Shown here piece by piece: positions 6,301 through 10,793 of a stretch of 10,793 nt of DNA; position 1 is the first letter of the stretch, and every line of letters starts with the position of its first letter. The stretch lies in assembly GCA_964396165.1 (NCBI GenBank), contig CAYNEF010000086.1, forward strand, positions 1-10,793. Direction: 5' to 3'. A program made the translations under genes and the position numbers. The notes beneath the pieces are model-generated. The model saw only the letters and a program-made list of their open reading frames with translations. It was not told the DNA's origin and ran no database searches. The stretch comes from CALCZU01 sp964396165. Lineage in GTDB: Bacteria > Bdellovibrionota > FAC87 > UBA2466.

Positions 6301-7332
6301 ATGAACAATTTTAAAACGATTTTACTCTTTGGCGGCACTTCTGAAGAACGCAGAGTCTCTGTAGCAACGGCACAAAATGTAGCCTCAGTCCTAGAGAATG
6401 CGGAATTCTGGTTTATGAATGCTTCTGGCAAGATTGCAAAAGTTTCTAAAGAAGAGCTCCTAGGACATAAAAATCCTTTTACAGTAGATTTTGTACCGTC
6501 GAATGCGACGCTTATCGACACCTTCGAGATCGCTGTAAAGGATCTAAAGCCGACTGAAACGGTATTTTATTTTGGATTACACGGCGGCGAAGGCGAAAAT
6601 GGAAATCTTCAATCCATACTCGAAAAAAAGCATATCCCCTTTACCGGATCAGGAAGTTCTTCGAGCCACCGCGCTTTTGAAAAGGGCATTTCCCGTGAAG
6701 AAGCTCATAAACAGGGAGTTCTGATTGCCACAGGTCTTGAATTTTATACGACGGACAACAAACTCGAGACTTTACTCACAGACAGATTAAAAGAATTCGG
6801 TCCCCAAGTATTAAAGCCAGTGGATGCAGGTTCAAGTTTCGGCCTTTTCTTTTTAAATCACGTAAAAGAAGTAGAAGGGATTTGCCAAAAGCTTCGAGAT
6901 TTAGGCAAAAGAAGATACTTAACTGAAACACTCATCGTGGGACGAGAACTGACAGTCGGGGTTATTCATGACGGAAATGGAAATAAAGCACTGCCACCCA
7001 GTGAAGTGATTTTAGAGAAAAATAGAAGCTTTGATTTTGAAGGTAAATATTTAGGCAAGGGCACACAGGAAATTACGCCTGCTGATCTCAATAAAGAAGA
7101 AGAGAAAAAGTGTCAGGCACTCGCTGTAAAGATGCACGAAGCACTGGGGTGCTACGGCTACTCTCGTACGGATATGATTTTAACAAACGAAGGGCCCTAT
7201 TTTCTCGAGACGAATACTTTGCCTGGACTGACAAAGGCCTCTTTCATTCCGCAACAACTAGAGGCTGCAAAAATTTCCTTTAAGAAATTCATCGAAAGGC
7301 AATTGGAATTAGCAGTAAAGCGATACTGCTAG
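6301..7332 (+). CDS. ddl: D-alanine--D-alanine ligase
   Basis: A 343-residue ATP-grasp ligase making D-Ala-D-Ala for peptidoglycan stem peptides in the cytoplasm. Motifs in order: LLFGGTSEERRVS (8-20) with the N-terminal glutamate E16, FGLHGGEGENGNLQSILE (91-108), VLKPVDAGSSFG (170-181), GRELTVGV (214-221), FEGKYLGKGTQ (246-256), GYSRTDM (286-292) and FLETNTLPGLTKASF (301-315). The Mg ligands of E. coli DdlB (D257, E270, N272) correspond to D291, E303 and N305. K249-Y250 match the omega-loop K215-Y216 pair associated with D-Ala rather than D-lactate specificity, so ordinary vancomycin-sensitive termini are expected. It stands alone, outside a mur cluster. Its stop abuts that of the convergent SUI1-family gene with no gap. 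No Shine-Dalgarno is seen before the ATG. Confidence 0.93.
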   Translation: MNNFKTILLFGGTSEERRVSVATAQNVASVLENAEFWFMNASGKIAKVSKEELLGHKNPFTVDFVPSNATLIDTFEIAVKDLKPTETVFYFGLHGGEGENGNLQSILEKKHIPFTGSGSSSSHRAFEKGISREEAHKQGVLIATGLEFYTTDNKLETLLTDRLKEFGPQVLKPVDAGSSFGLFFLNHVKEVEGICQKLRDLGKRRYLTETLIVGRELTVGVIHDGNGNKALPPSEVILEKNRSFDFEGKYLGKGTQEITPADLNKEEEKKCQALAVKMHEALGCYGYSRTDMILTNEGPYFLETNTLPGLTKASFIPQQLEAAKISFKKFIERQLELAVKRYC

Positions 7333-7692
7333 TTAGCCTTTGGTTTTGATTCCCTGTTTTGCAAGCAGTGTTCGAATTTGATCGCGTTTATCACCTTGTA
7401 TTTCAATTTTTCCCTCTTTACCGTCCATGTGGAATGTACCGCCAGAGCCACAGCTGTTCTTCAAAGTTTTAGTGAGATCTTTTAAAAAGACATTCACTTT
7501 GGGAAGCCCATCAATCACAGTCACCGTTTTGCCGCCGCGCCCTTGTTTCTCAATACGAAGTACCGCAAAAAAATTGTACGATTTAATATCTTGTTCTTTA
7601 GAGCAAGTGCATTCAGATATTTTTTCTTTGCACTTGGGGCAGTCTTGGTTGAGTTTGGGATCTGTGGAATATACGAGCTTACTATCTGCCAT
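7333..7692 (-). CDS. yciH: YciH/SUI1 (eIF1-like) translation factor with N-terminal Cys knuckle
   Basis: A 119-residue SUI1-domain protein, related to E. coli YciH and eukaryotic eIF1, which bind the small ribosomal subunit and affect start-site fidelity. The opening DSKLVYSTD matches the YciH start. The SUI1 core spans about 44-117: VLRIEKQGRGGKTVTVIDGLP, the CGSGGTF loop (81-87), and KIEIQGDKRDQIRTLL (95-110), whose IQGDKR block is diagnostic. Residues 18-30, CPKCKEKISECTC, hold four cysteines in C-x2-C-x6-C-x-C, which could bind zinc; E. coli YciH lacks this. GGAG precedes the ATG by 5 nt. The stop codon touches that of ddl tail-to-tail with no terminator between, so read-through antisense transcription may occur. 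Divergent from the blaI-like gene across 91 bp that carry that gene's operators. Confidence 0.9.
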   Translation of the reverse strand: MADSKLVYSTDPKLNQDCPKCKEKISECTCSKEQDIKSYNFFAVLRIEKQGRGGKTVTVIDGLPKVNVFLKDLTKTLKNSCGSGGTFHMDGKEGKIEIQGDKRDQIRTLLAKQGIKTKG

Positions 7693-7731
7693 ACAGGCTC
7701 CTATTTTAGAGGTAAAGTGTACCAGAAACCC

Positions 7732-7753
7732 ATCAACTAAATATTTAGTTGAT
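7732..7753. promoter_or_regulatory. Operator 1: perfect 22-bp palindrome, probable BlaI-type site
   Basis: ATCAACTAAAT followed by ATTTAGTTGAT is fully self-complementary. The core is AACTAA-N4-TTAGTT. Its right arm supplies most of the -35 box of the promoter. BlaI/MecI repressors bind short AT-rich dyads as dimers in front of their own genes, so autoregulation is the natural reading. Confidence 0.75.
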
Positions 7754-7777
7754 ATTAACTAAGACTTTAGTTATAGT
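7749..7777 (+). promoter_or_regulatory. Promoter of the blaI-M56 operon
   Basis: TTGATA (7749-7754), spacer of exactly 17 bp, TATAGT (7772-7777): five of six consensus bases in each box. The predicted transcription start falls about at the A of the ATG (7784), implying little or no 5' leader. Both operators overlap it. Confidence 0.75.
7756..7773. promoter_or_regulatory. Operator 2: TAACTAA-N4-TTAGTTA dyad in the promoter spacer
   Basis: TAACTAA (7756-7762) and TTAGTTA (7767-7773) flank GACT. It has the same AACTAA-N4-TTAGTT core as operator 1, with centres 22 bp apart, about two helical turns. Two dimers could thus bind one DNA face and occlude RNA polymerase. Confidence 0.72.
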
Positions 7778-7783
7778 ATTTTT

Positions 7784-8176
7784 ATGAGCATTAAGAAACA
7801 CGAACAGAAATTACTGACTGAAGCGGAATTAGATCTCATGACCGAAATATGGCGGCTGAAAGAATGCACCGTGCATGACGTCGTGGAAGCTAAAAAGAAT
7901 GACAGAAAACTCGCCTACACGACAGTCAGTACAATATTAAGAATTCTCGAGCAGAAAAAAGTATTGGGAAGTAAGAAAGCGGGAAGAGGGCATATTTACT
8001 TTCCGTTGTTAGAAAAAGAAGCCTATGAAGCAAAGACTTTGGATCATGTAGTGGACAAAGTTTTTGCAGGTGCTCCTAGCATGCTTGTGAAGCGTCTTAT
8101 TTCGGATCATAAACTCTCTCCCCAGGATTTAAGTGAAATAAAAAAAATGCTCGAAGAAAATGAGGGAAAAAAATGA
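7784..8176 (+). CDS. BlaI/MecI/CopY-family transcriptional repressor
   Basis: A 130-residue winged-helix repressor of the penicillinase repressor family. These bind operators as dimers and are cleaved or released when a partner membrane protease is activated. LLTEAELDLMTEIWRLKECTVHDVVEA (10-36) is the usual N-terminal helix region. AYTTVSTILRILEQKKVLGSKKAGRGHIYFPL (44-75) is the recognition helix and wing. VDKVFAGAPSMLVKRLISDHKLSPQDLSEIKKML (90-122) is the C-terminal dimerisation region where BlaI proteins are cut. No Shine-Dalgarno precedes the ATG and the promoter ends just before it, so the message may be leaderless. The stop overlaps the next start (ATGA), so repressor and protease are made as a coupled pair. 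It is expected to bind the two dyads at 7732-7773 and repress its own operon. Confidence 0.92.
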   Translation: MSIKKHEQKLLTEAELDLMTEIWRLKECTVHDVVEAKKNDRKLAYTTVSTILRILEQKKVLGSKKAGRGHIYFPLLEKEAYEAKTLDHVVDKVFAGAPSMLVKRLISDHKLSPQDLSEIKKMLEENEGKK

Positions 8177-9732
8177 AATCCCTTTCCTCTTTCTATATGA
8201 CACTGAATCTGTCGCTTCTTATTTCTTGTCTAAGTGTCCTATTTTTTGATGCGTTGACCATCAGGTACAAAATTTCCCCCCGTTTAGTATTAAAAGTAGT
8301 ACCGATTTTATTTTTGATTACTTTTCTAGCAGTGATAAAGATGCCTTTAGGCAACGAAACAGGCCTTAGACCTGCGGTACAAGTGTGGTCTGGTGTGAGT
8401 CGCGGGGATGGGGAGGCAAGTTATGTCGCTTTTCCCGCATTGCAAAAGGCCACGAGTAGCGGGTTTCTTTTGTCTTCCCAAATAAAAGACGCAAGTGCCA
8501 TTTTACTCATTTTCTCAATCGTGTTTGGGGTGTTCTTTTTAAGTTTCCAGTACTACACATTAAGAAAAAAAATACACAAAATGCTGAGACTTAAAAAAAA
8601 TGGTTCTATCTCTGTTTACTTATCAGAAGAGGAAAGTATCCCGTTTTCATTCTCTCTCTTTCAAAATTACATCGTGATGCCCTCGCATTTACTGGGTGAT
8701 AGAACTACCTGGCGCTTGTCTCGAATGCACGAAGCGATGCACATTAAACTTTTTCATCCTCAATTTTTGTTTTTACTGAATATTTTAAGAGCATTCTGCA
8801 TTTGGAATCCGGCGATACATATTTTCATTCGTCGAATCTCCGAGTGGCAAGAGTTTGCCTGTGATGAGGAGCTTCTTGGCCAGAAGCAGATCTCACCTAA
8901 GGCATATTGCAGCTGTCTATTACGGGTAGCTGAAACCGCTAGTTTGCGCCAATTTCCCAAAGGTACCGTGGGAAGTTTGGGGCTAACTGGTAATCCATTA
9001 AAGAGGAGAGTCATCATGTTGTTACAAAATAAACAAAAAACACACAGGCTGGTACCTGTTATTGCAATCGCGCTGGTACTTGCCACATCTGTATGTCTTG
9101 CAGGACTATCGAAAGTGCTCGTGCAAGATAGGCGAATCTCGTTAGAGGAAGCAACTGCACTTATGAGTCAGACAAAATCGGGAGCAGAAATTCCGCTTGT
9201 GATGAATGAAATGGTTCTTAAAGAACTGAATCGTTACATCGGAACACCTGAGGGACGCGAGTTTGTCAAAGCAGCCCTGACTCGCATGCCCCAGTATAGT
9301 GAGATGATCAAAGAGAAGTTAAAACAGTATCAGATCCCTGAAGAAGTCATTGCCGTTCCCCTAATCGAAAGTGGCTTTAAAAACCATCCGGCAAGTGGCC
9401 CCTACTTCAGTGCCGGTTTATGGCAATTCATTTCACAAACGGCACGCCGCTACCACTTAAGAGTGGATGCGGAAATAGACGAGCGACTGGATGAAGAAAA
9501 AGAAACAATTGCAGCGATGCAGTACCTAACAGACTTGCAAAGTTTATTTCACGATTGGCGTCTTTCTCTTCGCAGTTACAATGAGGGCGAACAAAAGGTG
9601 CAAGGTCTAATCAAAAAATTCCACACTGCAGATCCGTGGGAGTTGGAAAAGATTGCTCCAAGCAGTGAACGCTATTTACCTAAAGTAACTGCGATGATGT
9701 TGATCTTGAAAAACCCGCAATTAGTGGACTAG
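8173..9732 (+). CDS. BlaR1-type M56 membrane metalloprotease fused to an MltD-like lytic transglycosylase domain
   Basis: A 519-residue protein with BlaR1 topology but a different sensor. Hydrophobic segments are at about 8-27, 37-57, 107-127 and 292-312. Between the third and fourth lies the M56 zinc protease domain: HEAMH (186-190), then SEWQEFACDEELL (223-235) with E227 a likely third zinc ligand. After the fourth segment, a linker (315-380) leads to a GH23/MltD-like domain: VIAVPLIESGFKNHPAS (392-408) with catalytic Glu399, SAGLWQF (413-419), SYNEGE (468-473) and SERYLPKVTAMMLIL (498-512). In BlaR1 this place holds a penicillin-binding domain; no SxxK sensor is present here. Inference: the periplasmic domain binds or cuts peptidoglycan and signals to the protease, which inactivates the adjacent repressor. 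Overlaps that gene by 4 bp, with GAGGG as ribosome site. The transglycosylase might instead be merely an enzyme anchored to a protease. Confidence 0.9.
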   Translation: MKSLSSFYMTLNLSLLISCLSVLFFDALTIRYKISPRLVLKVVPILFLITFLAVIKMPLGNETGLRPAVQVWSGVSRGDGEASYVAFPALQKATSSGFLLSSQIKDASAILLIFSIVFGVFFLSFQYYTLRKKIHKMLRLKKNGSISVYLSEEESIPFSFSLFQNYIVMPSHLLGDRTTWRLSRMHEAMHIKLFHPQFLFLLNILRAFCIWNPAIHIFIRRISEWQEFACDEELLGQKQISPKAYCSCLLRVAETASLRQFPKGTVGSLGLTGNPLKRRVIMLLQNKQKTHRLVPVIAIALVLATSVCLAGLSKVLVQDRRISLEEATALMSQTKSGAEIPLVMNEMVLKELNRYIGTPEGREFVKAALTRMPQYSEMIKEKLKQYQIPEEVIAVPLIESGFKNHPASGPYFSAGLWQFISQTARRYHLRVDAEIDERLDEEKETIAAMQYLTDLQSLFHDWRLSLRSYNEGEQKVQGLIKKFHTADPWELEKIAPSSERYLPKVTAMMLILKNPQLVD

Positions 9733-9744
9733 TTTTCTTTCAAG

Positions 9745-9777
9745 AAAGGGAAAAGAGCCGACGCTCTTTTCCCTTTT
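9745..9777. terminator. Bidirectional intrinsic terminator between the M56 and GST genes
   Basis: AAAGGGAAAAGAGC (9745-9758) and GCTCTTTTCCCTTT (9763-9776) form a perfect 14-bp stem with a four-base loop. Short T tracts lie in the stem ends in both directions. It serves the operon ending at 9732 and the minus-strand gene whose stop codon overlaps its edge at 9776-9778. Confidence 0.85.
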
Positions 9778-10414
9778 AATAGGAATGTTGATCAAATGCG
9801 GCTTTAAATGCCGGTCTTTCGTAATTCTTCGCTAAATACGCCGAAAGGTGTTTGTGTTTTTTCACTGTATCCGTATAGCCGACAATACGGCAGGAAGAAC
9901 TAAAGATGATATCTGCAATAGAAAAATGCTCACCCAATAGGTAAGGTTTTTTTTCTAAAAGTCCATCCATCGTTGCCATATAAGAATCGACGAGCGCAAG
10001 GCTCTCAGTCCGTATCTTTTCTCCCGTGGCGTCTTTGTCTTTAGTGAAATAATCAAAACCAAACACCCTGAAACAGGGCGGTTCAAAAGTAGAAATCGCA
10101 AAAGAAGTCCATTGATCATAGAGTGCGCGTTCTTTTGTGGCAGGCTTTGGAATCAGTTTGCCATGCTTGTCGCCAAGATAGTTGCAGATTGCAAGCGATT
10201 CAAACAGGACGAAGTCACCGTCTTGAATCAAAGGAACTTTACCAAAGGGATTTAATTTTAAGTATTCAGGCGTTTTGTGTTCACGCTTAATAGGATCCAT
10301 CACGATGCGCTCGTATTTTTCTCCCATTTCTTCTAGGGTCCACACGACACGTATGTCGCGGATGAGACCTTTTAAACTAGGCATAAAAGCGGACAGTGCG
10401 TAAACCTTAATCAT
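9776..10414 (-). CDS. Glutathione S-transferase family protein
   Basis: A 212-residue two-domain GST-like protein; members conjugate or reduce substrates with glutathione in the cytoplasm. The thioredoxin-fold half contains LNPFGKVPLIQDGDFVLFESLAICNYL (54-80) with the cis-proline P61 and the glutathione-binding E72-S73 pair. The helical half contains the N-capping motif FSIADI (164-169) with Asp168, and ends in a typical YERPAFKAAF. I chose ATG at 10414 (MIKVYALSAF) and not an upstream in-frame ATG at 10489, because GGAGG (10424-10420) lies 5 nt before it and the GST fold starts there; the upstream 25 residues show no GST character. The N-terminal catalytic Ser/Cys/Tyr is unclear (S8, S13 nearby), so class and substrate cannot be told. 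Divergent from the AMP nucleosidase gene. Confidence 0.9.
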   Translation of the reverse strand: MIKVYALSAFMPSLKGLIRDIRVVWTLEEMGEKYERIVMDPIKREHKTPEYLKLNPFGKVPLIQDGDFVLFESLAICNYLGDKHGKLIPKPATKERALYDQWTSFAISTFEPPCFRVFGFDYFTKDKDATGEKIRTESLALVDSYMATMDGLLEKKPYLLGEHFSIADIIFSSSCRIVGYTDTVKKHKHLSAYLAKNYERPAFKAAFDQHSY

Positions 10415-10419
10415 CGGAT

Positions 10420-10424
10420 CCTCC
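10420..10424 (-). promoter_or_regulatory. Shine-Dalgarno GGAGG deciding the GST start
   Basis: GGAGG on the minus strand, 5 nt from ATG 10414. The upstream ATG that overlaps it (MEDP) is therefore unlikely to be used. Confidence 0.75.
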
Positions 10425-10464
10425 ATTAGGTTGCCTATTTTTACATGGTTTGTAAGCGACGTGC

Positions 10465-10480
10465 AACTAACGCAGTTAGC
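10465..10480. repeat. Small dyad CTAAC-GCA-GTTAG between GST and AMP nucleosidase genes
   Basis: Five-base arms (10467-10471 and 10475-10479) around GCA. It reads AACTAA-N5-TTAG, one base off the operator spacing at 7732-7773. It may be coincidence in this short divergent promoter region. Confidence 0.25.
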
Positions 10481-10509
10481 TGTTAACATAAGAGAAAGAG
10501 GATCCCTTT

Positions 10510-10793
10510 ATGAGAACCAAAGAAGAGATTTGCACGAACTGGCTTCCCAGATACACAGGCACTGCAATAGATGATTTTGCCGATTATATTTTACTGACAA
10601 ATTTTCAGTCTTACGTCGACAAATTTGCGGCAAAATTCGGCGTTCCAGTGAATGGACAAGACAGGGCTATGCCCAATGCGACGAGTAAAGACTCCAATAT
10701 TTCCATCATCAATTACCAGATGGGTTCCGCCAATGCGGCAACGATTATGGATCTTTTATCGGCACGAAAACCCAAAGCAGTTTTATTTTTGGG
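10510..10793 (+). CDS. AMP nucleosidase family protein (5' part only)
   Basis: The first 94 codons of a nucleoside phosphorylase-fold enzyme resembling the short AMP nucleosidase type, which hydrolyses AMP to adenine and ribose 5-phosphate. Seen: MRTKEEICTNWLPRYTG at the start, DYILLTNFQSYV, the AMPNATS segment, and ISIINYQMGSANAATIMDLLSARKPKAVLFLG, where the MGS-N-AATIMDLL stretch is the phosphate/ribose-binding region of this family. No stop occurs before the window ends, so the gene is cut at the right edge. GAGGA (10498-10502) lies 7 nt before the ATG. It diverges from the GST gene across 95 bp that must hold both promoters; I could not place boxes with confidence. Other purine-phosphorylase-like enzymes are the main alternative. 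Confidence 0.85.
   Translation, partial: MRTKEEICTNWLPRYTGTAIDDFADYILLTNFQSYVDKFAAKFGVPVNGQDRAMPNATSKDSNISIINYQMGSANAATIMDLLSARKPKAVLFL

Noticed and set aside
6301..7332. Van-type D-Ala-D-lactate ligase
   Set aside because: The omega-loop Lys-Tyr pair (K249-Y250) matches D-Ala-D-Ala ligases, and no vanH or vanX neighbour is present.
10415..10489. N-terminal extension of the GST protein by 25 residues
   Set aside because: The upstream start lacks a ribosome site, and the GGAGG at 10424-10420 sits correctly for ATG 10414, where the GST fold begins.

Overview
The window looks like chromosomal DNA from a Gram-negative bacterium of moderate GC content. The murein-recycling ligase Mpl, Sec-exported proteins, a BlaI/BlaR1-type regulatory pair and a REP-associated transposase would suit a Bdellovibrionota-like bacterium. 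That placement is inference from gene content, not from a marker gene.

Layout. 1-2300 (+): the 3' end of mpl, then a pilin-like protein with Pro/Gln hexapeptide repeats and long glycine tracts, then an acyltransferase-3 membrane protein. They are tightly spaced and probably co-transcribed. 2302-3051 (-): an exported glutamine-cyclotransferase-like beta-propeller, whose terminator lies inside the end of the acyltransferase gene. 3336-4283: a mobile island holding a RAYT/IS200-like transposase between two-part inverted repeats, with a perfect 15-bp hairpin just outside its left end. 4341-6041 (-): a gingipain-like (C25) secreted cysteine peptidase with a strong terminator. 6301-7332 (+): D-Ala-D-Ala ligase. 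7333-7692 (-): a YciH/SUI1 protein with an N-terminal cysteine knuckle, end-to-end with ddl. 7732-9732 (+): a BlaI-type repressor and a BlaR1-type membrane metalloprotease carrying an MltD-like lytic transglycosylase domain. 9776-10414 (-): a glutathione-S-transferase-like protein. 10510 to the end (+): the start of an AMP nucleosidase, cut by the window edge.

How the genes fit together. Several concern the cell wall: mpl recycles murein tripeptide, ddl makes D-Ala-D-Ala, and the BlaI/M56 pair appears to sense or act on peptidoglycan. They are not one operon. The most interesting unit is 7732-9732: two identical-spacing dyads (AACTAA-N4-TTAGTT, centres 22 bp apart) embedded in a near-consensus promoter, driving a repressor and a sensor protease whose periplasmic part is a lytic transglycosylase domain instead of the beta-lactam-binding domain of BlaR1. 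This suggests a murein-responsive, self-regulated circuit. A second notable point is the pilin-like gene: its prepilin peptidase site (G/STVGEY) lies upstream of the first usable GTG, and the only well-placed start under a Shine-Dalgarno sequence is AUA.
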